Part shown: one piece after another, positions 16,672-23,980 of the stretch
Layout: each line of letters opens with the position of its first letter
How positions within the stretch are numbered: the first letter of the stretch is position 1
Source: Lysobacter capsici
GTDB lineage: Bacteria > Pseudomonadota > Gammaproteobacteria > Xanthomonadales > Xanthomonadaceae
Direction of reading: 5' to 3'
DNA: 64,000 nucleotides
NCBI RefSeq assembly: GCF_018732085.1
Contig: NZ_CP076103.1
Coordinates: 1,736,001-1,800,000 of the forward strand
The notes under the pieces: generated by a model
Database searches by the model: none
What the model saw: only the letters and a program-made list of their open reading frames with translations
Told to the model about the DNA's origin: nothing
Made by a program: the position numbers and the translations under genes

Positions 16672-17688
16672 ATGACCACCCAGCGCATCGTCATCACCGG
16701 CGCGACCGGTTTCCTCGGCGGCGCGCTCGCCCGCCATCTGCTCGCCACGCGGCCGTGGACCCAGGTGGTCGGCCTCGGCCGCGACCTGGTGCGCGGGCGC
16801 GCGCTGCAGGCGCAGGGCGTCGAATTCCTCGCCGTCGACCTCACCGACGAAGGCGCCGTGCATCGCGCCCTGCGCGGCGCCGACACCGTGGTGCATTCGG
16901 CCGCGTTGTCGAGCCCGTGGGGCCGGCGCGAGGCCTTCGTCGCGGCGAACATCGACGCCACCGACCATGTCGTCACCGCCTGCATCGCGCGGCAAGTGCG
17001 GCGCCTGGTGCATATCTCCACGCCCGGCATCTACCACGACGGCCAACCGCATCACGGCATCGGCGAAGACCATCCGCTGCCGGCGCGTTCGGTCAACGAC
17101 TACGCCGCGACCAAGCTGATCGCCGAACGCCGTTTGTTCGAACGCTGCGCCGCCGGCGGCGTGTCGGCGCTGGCGTTGCGGCCGCGCGCGATCTTCGGCC
17201 CCGGCGACAGCGCGATCCTGCCGCGCATCGCCCAGGCATTGCGCAGCGGCCGTTTGCGCCGGATCGGCGCGGACGATTGCAAGGTCGACCTGAGCTATAT
17301 CGACAACGTGGTCGATGCGATCGTGCTGGCGATGGACGCATCGTGGCGCTTGAACGGCCGCGTCTACAACATCAGCAACGGCGAACCGGTCGCGATCTGG
17401 AGCGTGATCGACCGGCTCGCCGATGCGCTGTCGCTGCCGCGTCCGCGCAAGCGCATGCCCAAGCCGGTCGCGCTGGCGCTGGCCAGCACGGTCGAAGCGT
17501 TCTACCGCCGCTTCAAACCTGATAATGAGCCGCCGCTGCTGCGTTACGGCATCGAATTGCTGAGCGTCGACATGACCCTGGACATCACCCGCGCGCGCGA
17601 CGAGCTGGGTTATCGTCCGCGCGTGAGCATGGACGAGGCCCTCGACAAGACCCTGAGCGAACTGGCGCGCGCCGAGGCACGCCGGTGA
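16672..17688 (+). CDS. extended SDR, OleD/3-beta-HSD-like NAD(P)-dependent reductase
   Basis: A 338-residue extended short-chain dehydrogenase. The Rossmann glycine motif is GATGFLGG (residues 10-17). The active site has HISTPG (Ser116) and YAATK (Tyr144, Lys148). Downstream landmarks such as LRPRAIFGPGD and YNISNGEP are typical of the 3-beta-hydroxysteroid dehydrogenase/OleD branch. The ATG at 16672 follows GGCGATCGCGC. In long-chain olefin pathways OleD reduces the beta-keto acid made by OleA, so this and the upstream ketosynthase are a plausible enzyme pair. The next gene starts inside its stop codon (GTGA), showing tight coupling. Confidence 0.85.
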   Translation: MTTQRIVITGATGFLGGALARHLLATRPWTQVVGLGRDLVRGRALQAQGVEFLAVDLTDEGAVHRALRGADTVVHSAALSSPWGRREAFVAANIDATDHVVTACIARQVRRLVHISTPGIYHDGQPHHGIGEDHPLPARSVNDYAATKLIAERRLFERCAAGGVSALALRPRAIFGPGDSAILPRIAQALRSGRLRRIGADDCKVDLSYIDNVVDAIVLAMDASWRLNGRVYNISNGEPVAIWSVIDRLADALSLPRPRKRMPKPVALALASTVEAFYRRFKPDNEPPLLRYGIELLSVDMTLDITRARDELGYRPRVSMDEALDKTLSELARAEARR

Positions 17689-18596
17689 CCGGCGAGGTCG
17701 CGCTCACCCTGGCCGCCTCCGGCCACAGTTGCGCCGACCCGCGTCATCTGGGTTTCGAGGCCGGGCCGGCGATGCGGTTTCCCGCCGGCTGGGCGCTGAT
17801 CGAACATCCGGTGCAGGGCGCGATCCTGTTCGATTGCGGCTACGGCCCGAGCGCGCGCGCCGCGATGCGCGGCGGCCTGCGCTGGATTTACCGACGCGCG
17901 ATCCACGCCTGTTCGTCCTCGCATACCGATGCCGGGCAGTTGCTGCGCCAGCGCGGCATCGAGGCCGAGCAAGTGCGGCTGGTGGTGATCAGCCATTTCC
18001 ATCCCGACCATATCGGCGGGCTCGATCAATTCCGCCGCGCGCGTTTCGTCGCCCACGCCGACGCCTGGAATCATTTGCGCGAACTGAGCTGGTTCGGCCT
18101 GCTGCACGCGCAGATATGGAAGGAACTGCTGCCGGAGGATTTTGCCGCGCGCCTGCAATTGCTCGACGAACACGGCCGCCGTCCGCTGCCGGTGGATTGG
18201 AGCGGGCTGGGCGAGGGCTGGGACCTGTTCGGCGACGGCAGTCTGCATGCGATCGCGTTGCCCGGACATGCGCGCGGCCAGATCGGTCTGGCCGTGCGCA
18301 TCGGCGACGGCGAGCGCGTCGTGCTCGCCGCCGATGCGTTCTGGCGGCGCGAGCAGCTCGACCGCGATCGGCCGTTGCCGTGGCTGACCCAGCGCCTGGC
18401 GATGGACGACGCAGCGGCTTACCTCGACACCGTGCGCCGGCTTGCCCGGTTCCGCGACAGCCACCCCGGCGCCTGGGTGATTCCCTCGCATTGCGCCGAC
18501 ACCCTGGCCGCGTGGCGGCAGCGGCATCCGTCGGCGGTGCTGGATCAGGTTGCGGGTGAGGACGATGTCCCGGCGCAAGAGGCCGTGGTCAGCTGA
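17685..18596 (+). CDS. metallo-beta-lactamase-fold hydrolase, lactonase-like
   Basis: A 303-residue MBL-fold enzyme starting at a GTG that overlaps the stop of the SDR (GTGA). The dinuclear zinc site is complete: SHFHPDHIGG (His104, His106, Asp108, His109), His194 in PGHARGQIG, Asp216 in AADAFW and His268 in IPSHC. This layout is shared by quorum-quenching N-acyl-homoserine lactonases and by thioesterase-like MBL proteins. Coupling to the ketosynthase and SDR suggests it acts on their product, for example as a thioesterase or lactone hydrolase. Substrate is unknown. Confidence 0.85.
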   Translation: MTGEVALTLAASGHSCADPRHLGFEAGPAMRFPAGWALIEHPVQGAILFDCGYGPSARAAMRGGLRWIYRRAIHACSSSHTDAGQLLRQRGIEAEQVRLVVISHFHPDHIGGLDQFRRARFVAHADAWNHLRELSWFGLLHAQIWKELLPEDFAARLQLLDEHGRRPLPVDWSGLGEGWDLFGDGSLHAIALPGHARGQIGLAVRIGDGERVVLAADAFWRREQLDRDRPLPWLTQRLAMDDAAAYLDTVRRLARFRDSHPGAWVIPSHCADTLAAWRQRHPSAVLDQVAGEDDVPAQEAVVS

Positions 18597-18691
18597 AGTC
18601 GCCGCGGGGCGGCAAGGTCGCCGCAGCCCGGCATTCGATTGATTGAACAGCGGGCCCCCCCACCGCTTATCGGTTACCGCTTGCGAACTAA

Positions 18692-18707
18692 TTAATCATT
18701 GAATTAA
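18692..18707. promoter_or_regulatory. AT-rich dyad upstream of the TetR gene, candidate operator
   Basis: TTAAT and ATTAA form an inverted repeat with a six-base spacer, embedded in an AT-only patch that stands out in this GC-rich genome. It ends ten bases before the TetR start codon. TetR proteins commonly repress their own promoter, so this is a candidate operator overlapping the promoter. That is inference from position and symmetry alone. Confidence 0.4.
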
Positions 18708-18716
18708 ATATGGCGC

Positions 18717-19400
18717 ATGGATGCTCCCAGCCCCGCCAAGCGCGGCCGCCCGCGCAAGACCGTCGCGCCCAGGCGCGCGCCCGGCCGCCCGGTCGCCGCC
18801 GACAATCCCGACCTGCGCGCGCGCCTGCTCGATGCCGCGATCGCCTGCTATGTCCGCCACGGCATCGCCGCGACCTCGCTGCGCGCGATCGCCACCGAGG
18901 CCGGGGTCAACCCGGCCCTGCTGCACTACTACTTCGGCGATAAACAGCAGTTACAGGAAGCGGTCAGCAGCGAGCGGCTGGTGCCGGTGTTCCTGAGCCT
19001 GCGCGATGGCTTGATGGGCGAGGGCAAGGACGTGTTCGACCTGATCGGCGGTTTCGTCGCCGGGATCGGCCGCATCGTCGCGCAGCATCCGTGGCTGCCG
19101 TCGCTGTGGGTGCGCGAGGTGCTGTGCGAGGGCGGCGCGCTGCGCGAAAGCGTGCTGTTCCAGCAGATCGGTCCGGTGCTGCCGCAGATGATGGCCAAGC
19201 GCTTCGCCCAGGCCCAGGCCGAGGGCCGGATCAATGCCGACCTCGACCCGCGCCTGCTGATGGTCAGCCTGATCGGATTGACCCTGTTTCCGGCCGCGAG
19301 CGCGCCGATCTGGCGGCATATGTTCGACGCGGACGATCTCGATCTGGACACCCAGCGCCGGCATGCGCTGGCTTTGCTCGACCGGGGGTTGATGCCATGA
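18717..19400 (+). CDS. TetR/AcrR-family regulator with an AT-hook-like tail
   Basis: A 227-residue TetR protein. The helix-turn-helix is RARLLDAAIACYVRHGIAAT through ALLHYYFGDKQQL, at about residues 34-78. The N-terminus carries KRGRPRK and a second GRP, which resemble AT-hook DNA minor-groove motifs. The C-terminal region is of the CecR/YbiH type. It is followed by an HlyD-like lipoprotein, an ABC ATPase and a permease, the same order as the cecR-ybhGFSR export locus, so it probably represses that exporter and responds to its substrate. There is no good Shine-Dalgarno sequence before the start. Confidence 0.85.
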   Translation: MDAPSPAKRGRPRKTVAPRRAPGRPVAADNPDLRARLLDAAIACYVRHGIAATSLRAIATEAGVNPALLHYYFGDKQQLQEAVSSERLVPVFLSLRDGLMGEGKDVFDLIGGFVAGIGRIVAQHPWLPSLWVREVLCEGGALRESVLFQQIGPVLPQMMAKRFAQAQAEGRINADLDPRLLMVSLIGLTLFPAASAPIWRHMFDADDLDLDTQRRHALALLDRGLMP

Positions 19401-19621
19401 CAGGCGAGGGCGATCACATGAAAACCAAATCTGCGGCTGAGCGTGGCGTTGAGGGTCGGGTTCGCGGTGCTTGCGTGCCTGCTGAATTCGCTGCAACCCG
19501 ATCGCCGCAAAAGCGCGAAGTCTTTTGTGGGAGGGGCTTTAGCCCCGATGCTTTCCTGTCAGATCGCCGTTTCGGATCGAACAGCGTCGGGGCTGAAGCC
19601 CCTCCCACAAAAGACCTCTCG
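19397..19621 (+). pseudogene. possible decayed lipoprotein N-terminus upstream of the HlyD gene
   Basis: An ATG at 19397 overlaps the TetR stop (ATGA), and its frame stays open through the palindromic repeat into the HlyD gene. A second ATG at 19418 is followed by a run of four A. Removing one A would give a lipoprotein signal of the form MKPNLRLSVALRVGFAVLAC. This looks like an older signal peptide lost by an A-tract frameshift and separated from the gene by the repeat. It could be chance; the HlyD gene has its own signal at 19622. Confidence 0.3.
19522..19613. repeat. long palindromic repeat between TetR and HlyD genes
   Basis: Arms TCTTTTGTGGGAGGGGCTTTAG and GAAGCCCCTCCCACAAAAGA with inner GCCCCGA/TCGGGGC. 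It belongs to the same family as 14471 and 34306. It sits inside an operon, so the hairpin may affect translation or RNA stability of the downstream exporter genes. Confidence 0.85.
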
Positions 19622-20608
19622 ATGCAGTCGCTGCGAGCGGGTTCCCGCTTCAGTGCAGCGACAAAGATTTTTCTGCTCGCTTCGCTCAGCGCCAGCCTGC
19701 TCGCCGCCTGCGCCAAACACCAACCGCAAGCGTTAGGCACGCTGGAATGGGACCGCGTGACCTTGCCCGCGCCGGCCGCGGAAAAAATCGTCCGCATCGA
19801 CGTACGTGAAGGCCAACGCGTCAAAGCCGGCACGCGCGTGCTGCAACTCGAACTCGACCGCACTCGTTCGCAATTGAACGCGGCCCAGGCGCAGGCGCGC
19901 CAATCGGCCGATGCCCTGGCCGAACTCGAAGCCGGCCCGCGCAGCGAAACCATCGCCCAGGCGCGCGCCAACCTCGCCGCCGCGCAGGCGCAGCAGCGCG
20001 ACGCCAGCGCGTACTACGCGCGCGTGCAGCCGCTCGGCCAGCGGCAGTTGATCGCCGCGGCCGACGTCGACCGCGCCCGCGCCGCCGCCGGCAACGCGCA
20101 GGCGCAGGTGCGCGCCGCGCAGGCCGCGTTGCTGGAACTCGAACACGGCAGCCGCCGCGAGGACATCGCCCAAGGCCAGGCCGCGCTCGCCGCCGCACAG
20201 GCGCAAGCGCAAGTGCAGGCAGTGACGTTCGGCAAACTCGACGTGCTCGCGCCGCGCGACGGCGTGGTCGACAGCCTGCCGTACAAGCTCGGCGATCAGG
20301 CGCCGGTCGGTTCGCCGCTGGCGGTGATGCTGGTCGGCGCGCGCCCGTATGCGCGGGTGTACGTGCCCGAGCCGATCCGCCAGGACGTGCGCGTGGGCAG
20401 CCAGGCGCGGGTCTACATCGAAGGCCGCGAGCAGGCTTGGAACGGCCGCGTGCGGATGATCCGCAGCGAGTCCAGTTTCACCCCGTACTACGCGCTGACC
20501 GGCGAAGACGCCGCGCGCCTGAGCTATCTGGCCGAAGTCGAACTGAGCGACGCGAAGTCGGCCGATCTGCCGGCCGGATTGCCGGTGCGGGTCGAGTTCG
20601 CGCCATGA
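19622..20608 (+). CDS. HlyD/YbhG-like periplasmic adaptor lipoprotein
   Basis: A 328-residue membrane-fusion protein. The signal peptide ends in a lipobox LLAAC (Cys30). A beta-barrel/lipoyl half-motif (VRIDVREGQRVKAGTRVLQLEL) is followed by a long Ala- and Gln-rich coiled coil at about residues 75-195 with two AEL/LLELEHGSR repeats. The second lipoyl half is DVLAPRDGVVDSLPYKLGDQAPVGSPL. It links an inner membrane ABC transporter to the outer membrane. Its stop overlaps the ABC ATPase start (ATGA). The start at 19622 is chosen because the signal peptide begins there. Confidence 0.88.
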   Translation: MQSLRAGSRFSAATKIFLLASLSASLLAACAKHQPQALGTLEWDRVTLPAPAAEKIVRIDVREGQRVKAGTRVLQLELDRTRSQLNAAQAQARQSADALAELEAGPRSETIAQARANLAAAQAQQRDASAYYARVQPLGQRQLIAAADVDRARAAAGNAQAQVRAAQAALLELEHGSRREDIAQGQAALAAAQAQAQVQAVTFGKLDVLAPRDGVVDSLPYKLGDQAPVGSPLAVMLVGARPYARVYVPEPIRQDVRVGSQARVYIEGREQAWNGRVRMIRSESSFTPYYALTGEDAARLSYLAEVELSDAKSADLPAGLPVRVEFAP

Positions 20609-21606
20609 GCGACACCGCGCTCGCCGCGCCCGACACCACGCAAGCCGCCGACCAAGCGCCCGCGATCAAGGCGCGCGGCATGAGCAAGCAGTTCGGCGAA
20701 CTGCGCGCGGTCGACGCTGTCGATCTGACCGTGCCGCGCGCCTGCGTGTACGGCTTCCTCGGCCCGAACGGTTCGGGCAAGTCGACCACGATCCGCATGC
20801 TGTGCGGCCTGCTGACGCCGAGCGCGGGCGAGATCGAAGTGCTCGACCTGAAAATTCCCGAACAGGCCGAAGCGCTGCGCCGGCGGATCGGCTACATGAC
20901 CCAGAAGTTCTCGCTGTTCGAAGACCTCACCGTGCGCGAGAACCTGGAATTCCTCGCCGCCGTGCAGGACATCCCGAAGGCGAAAGCGCGCCTGCGCATC
21001 GACGAACTGGTCGAGCAATACCATTTCGCCGATCGCCAGAAACAGCTCGCCGGCACCATGAGCGGCGGCCAGAAGCAGCGTCTGGCCCTGGCCGGCGCGG
21101 TGATCCACGGGCCCGAACTGTTGTTCCTGGACGAGCCGACCAGCGCGGTCGATCCCGAGTCGCGCCGCGATTTCTGGGAGAAGCTGTTCGAACTCGCCGA
21201 CGCCGGCACCACCTTGCTGGTGTCGACGCACTACATGGACGAAGCCGAACGCTGCCATCGCCTGGCGATCCTCGATCAAGGCAAGCTCGTCGCCGACGGC
21301 ACCCCGGCCGAACTGACCGGCGCGCTCGCCGATCGCGCGATCGAAGTGCGCGCCGCGCAACCGCGCAAGGCGCAGCGGGTGCTGGTCGGCTTGCCCGGCG
21401 TGCTCAGCGTCGCCCAGGTCGGCAACAGCCTGCGCGTGTTGCTGGCCGATGCGCATACCGCCGAGCAGAGTCTGGAACAGGCATTGCGCGAAGCGGGATT
21501 GCCCGCCGAGGTCGACAAGGCCAAGCCCAATCTCGAAGACGTGTTCGTCTCCGCCACCCGCGGCCACGAACCGCCGGCAGCGACCGCACAGCAGGCCACG
21601 CCATGA
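20605..21606 (+). CDS. ABC transporter ATP-binding protein, YbhF-like
   Basis: A 333-residue ABC ATPase. Walker A is GPNGSGKS (residues 53-60), the signature is MSGGQKQR, Walker B is LLFLDEPTSAVD and the switch is STHYMDEAERC. It has a single nucleotide-binding domain, whereas E. coli YbhF has two. A C-terminal extension (LEDVFVSATRG) is typical of DrrA/CcmA-type export ATPases. It overlaps both neighbours by ATGA and should form a complex with the permease that follows and with the HlyD adaptor. Drug or cation export is likely but the substrate is unknown. Confidence 0.92.
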   Translation: MSDTALAAPDTTQAADQAPAIKARGMSKQFGELRAVDAVDLTVPRACVYGFLGPNGSGKSTTIRMLCGLLTPSAGEIEVLDLKIPEQAEALRRRIGYMTQKFSLFEDLTVRENLEFLAAVQDIPKAKARLRIDELVEQYHFADRQKQLAGTMSGGQKQRLALAGAVIHGPELLFLDEPTSAVDPESRRDFWEKLFELADAGTTLLVSTHYMDEAERCHRLAILDQGKLVADGTPAELTGALADRAIEVRAAQPRKAQRVLVGLPGVLSVAQVGNSLRVLLADAHTAEQSLEQALREAGLPAEVDKAKPNLEDVFVSATRGHEPPAATAQQATP

Positions 21607-22691
21607 AACTGCGCCGTCTGTGGGCGATCGTGCTCAAGGAAATCCGCCAGTTGCGTCGCGACCGCATCACCCTGGCGATGATCGTGATGATCCCGGTCGG
21701 GCAACTGGTGTTGTTCGGCTACGCGATCAACCTCAATCCGCGCGGCCTCAATGCCGCGATCGCCGACCAGTCCAACACCGCCGCGTCGCGCGCGCTGATC
21801 ATGGACATGGTCGCCACCGGCGTGATCAAGCCGGTCGCGCAGGCGCAGACCCCGCAGCAACTGGTCGAAATGCTGCGCCAGGGCCGGATCAGCGTCGGCG
21901 TGCATGTGCCGCCGGATTTCGAACGCCGTCGCATCGACGGCCGCGAAGTCGCCCAGGTCATGGTCGACGGCAGCGACACGGTGGTGCAGAGCGCGGCCGC
22001 GCAACTGGCGCAGCTGCCGATCGACAGCTCGGTGGTCGCGCCGCGCAAAGTCGCGCCGATCGGCGTGGTCGCCTTCTACAACCCGCAGCGGCGTTCGCCG
22101 GTCAATATCGTGCCCGGCTTGATCGGAGTGATATTGACCATGACCATGGTGATGTTCACCTCGGTCGCGATCGTGCGCGAACGCGAACGCGGCAACATGG
22201 AGCTGTTGATCACCACCCCGGTCAGCCGCACCGAATTGATGATCGGCAAGGTGCTGCCGTATGCGGTGATCGGCCTGATCCAGACCACGGTGGTGTTGTT
22301 GCTGGGCACCTGGCTGTTCGCGGTGCCGATCAAGGGCAGCGTGCTCGACGTCTATCTCGCCGCGGTGCTGTTGATCCTCGCCAACCTTGCGTTGGGCCTG
22401 ATGATTTCGACCAAGGCCGCCTCGCAGTTCCAGGCGATGCAGATGACGGTGTTCATCCTGCTGCCGTCGATCCTGCTGTCGGGTTTCATGTTCCCCTACG
22501 CCGGCATGCCGGTGGCCGCGCAATGGTTGGCCGAGGTGTTGCCGATGACCCATTTCCTGCGCTTGATCCGCGGGGTGATGCTGCGCGGCGCGAGTCTGTG
22601 GGAACTGTGGCAGGACGTGTTGTATCTGGCGGCCTTCATCGCGGTGATGATGAGCGCGGCGGTGGCGCGTTTCAGCAAGCGCCTGGATTGA
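21603..22691 (+). CDS. ABC-2 type permease, YbhS/YbhR-like
   Basis: A 362-residue ABC-2 permease. One membrane helix near the N-terminus (LAMIVMIPVGQLVLFGYAI) is followed by a large periplasmic loop of about 130 residues and five more helices. Signature segments include VRERERGNMELLITTPVSRTE and LLSGFMFPYAGMP. Only one permease gene is present, so the transporter would be a homodimer, unlike the YbhS/YbhR pair. It is the last gene of the TetR-HlyD-ATPase-permease unit. Confidence 0.92.
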   Translation: MKLRRLWAIVLKEIRQLRRDRITLAMIVMIPVGQLVLFGYAINLNPRGLNAAIADQSNTAASRALIMDMVATGVIKPVAQAQTPQQLVEMLRQGRISVGVHVPPDFERRRIDGREVAQVMVDGSDTVVQSAAAQLAQLPIDSSVVAPRKVAPIGVVAFYNPQRRSPVNIVPGLIGVILTMTMVMFTSVAIVRERERGNMELLITTPVSRTELMIGKVLPYAVIGLIQTTVVLLLGTWLFAVPIKGSVLDVYLAAVLLILANLALGLMISTKAASQFQAMQMTVFILLPSILLSGFMFPYAGMPVAAQWLAEVLPMTHFLRLIRGVMLRGASLWELWQDVLYLAAFIAVMMSAAVARFSKRLD

Positions 22692-22717
22692 TCGCGGGAA
22701 ATTCGCCTCGCATTTAA

Positions 22718-22745
22718 TCCGGACGCCGCGCATGCGGCGTCCGGA
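22718..22745. terminator. perfect 12-bp stem hairpin between convergent genes
   Basis: TCCGGACGCCGC and GCGGCGTCCGGA pair perfectly around GCAT. It lies between the end of the permease (+) and the end of the small secreted protein (-). There is no T-run, so it may act as a structural 3' end barrier rather than a classical intrinsic terminator. Confidence 0.6.
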
Positions 22746-22766
22746 AGGATTCACGCCGCCGGCGCC

Positions 22767-23210
22767 TCAGCGCGACTTGGTCGAACTGACGCCTTTCTCT
22801 CTGATGCTCTTGCCGGCGGGTTCGGCAATCAGTCCGAGGCTGCCCTTGGCGTCGAACGAAGCCGTCGCGACGTCGGCGGCCCTGGCCGGCGCGGCTTGAA
22901 CGTCGCCAACCTTCGCCGTGGTCGCGGCGCCGGCCTGCACCGAACGCGTCGGCCGCAAGCCGCTCGAGGTGCGGCCGGGATCCACACCGATGTGGCCGGC
23001 GACTGCCATGGAGGCCGGCTTGCACGGCGAGCCCACCACCGGCTTGCCTTCCCAGCGGTCGTTGGCGCCCGGCGGAATCGGCTTGCCGTCCTCGCCGACG
23101 CAACCCCAGCTGCCATCGGGGTTGTGAACCGCGGTGCCTTCCTTCGCCCAGGCCGGACCGGTGGCGATCGCCAACAACAAACCGATGCAAAGCAGTGCGT
23201 TCTTGCTCAT
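22767..23210 (-). CDS. small exported protein, unknown
   Basis: 147 residues with a signal peptide MSKNALLCIGLLLAIATGPAWA. The mature part begins KEGTAVHNPDGSWGCVGEDG and contains two cysteines; the second half is Ala/Gly/Ser-rich and of low complexity, ending VSSTKSR. No family is recognised. It is convergent with the ABC permease and divergent from the 23400 gene. An AT-rich patch at 23280-23310 upstream may hold its promoter. Confidence 0.65.
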   Translation of the reverse strand: MSKNALLCIGLLLAIATGPAWAKEGTAVHNPDGSWGCVGEDGKPIPPGANDRWEGKPVVGSPCKPASMAVAGHIGVDPGRTSSGLRPTRSVQAGAATTAKVGDVQAAPARAADVATASFDAKGSLGLIAEPAGKSIREKGVSSTKSR

Positions 23211-23399
23211 GGCGTTTTTTCCTTAAAACTGCAGTGGGTGGGGTGGACGTGTTCTATCACCCGCGACCGGTGCAGCAAGACCTACCGAAATAAATTGTTA
23301 ACTTGAAGTTAATTGCGCGGACAGGCCGCGTTCACGCAGCGCCGAACGCGGCGGTGCGGCGGCCTAAAACGGATTGCATCGAAAGCACAGGACAGCGCG

Positions 23400-23807
23400 A
23401 TGGAAACGAATTCACCCAAGGTTGCGGGCTCGCGTTTCAATGCGAACCCGATGCGCGCGTCGAAGCGCGCATTGCCTGTGGTGCTGGCATTCGTGGCCGT
23501 GGTCGCGCTGATCGCATGGTCGATGCTGCGCGAGTACCACCTCAGCGGCGATGAGTTCAGGCGCGTGCTCAAACCGTCCGTCGGTAATTCCTATGGGTAC
23601 TGGCTGATCTACCATCGCGACCACGGCTTGTACTGTTTCAAGACCCCGCATCCGATGTACTTTCCGGATTGGCGTTACTGCGTGGCTGAGACCGAGATCG
23701 AACTGATCCGCAACGGAAAAGCGGTCGAAGTGAACGACTATCTGGGTGTCGGCGATGTGGTGCTAAATCCCGATCGCTATCCCGGCGCGAAACGCGAAGT
23801 GCTGTGA
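23400..23807 (+). CDS. small single-pass membrane protein, unknown
   Basis: 135 residues with one hydrophobic segment (ALPVVLAFVAVVALIAWSML) near residue 35 and a C-terminal domain on one side of the membrane with two cysteines (GLYCFKTP and WRYCVAE). The start at 23400 has AGGACAGCGCG upstream. No family is recognised. The gene stands alone between two divergently and convergently arranged units. Confidence 0.65.
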   Translation: METNSPKVAGSRFNANPMRASKRALPVVLAFVAVVALIAWSMLREYHLSGDEFRRVLKPSVGNSYGYWLIYHRDHGLYCFKTPHPMYFPDWRYCVAETEIELIRNGKAVEVNDYLGVGDVVLNPDRYPGAKREVL

Positions 23808-23980
23808 GCCGGCCGTAGCGATCACTCGCCGGCGATGACGATTGTCACCGGCAGCGGAATCCGTGATTTCCGATCCGGATTACCGGCTGCGGCATGACAG
23901 CGAGTGTGTCGACTATCAAGCTTCGGCCGCGCGCGCACGCCTAGCATCGAGCGCGAACTGCCAGCCTTTGGGGGCCCGCA

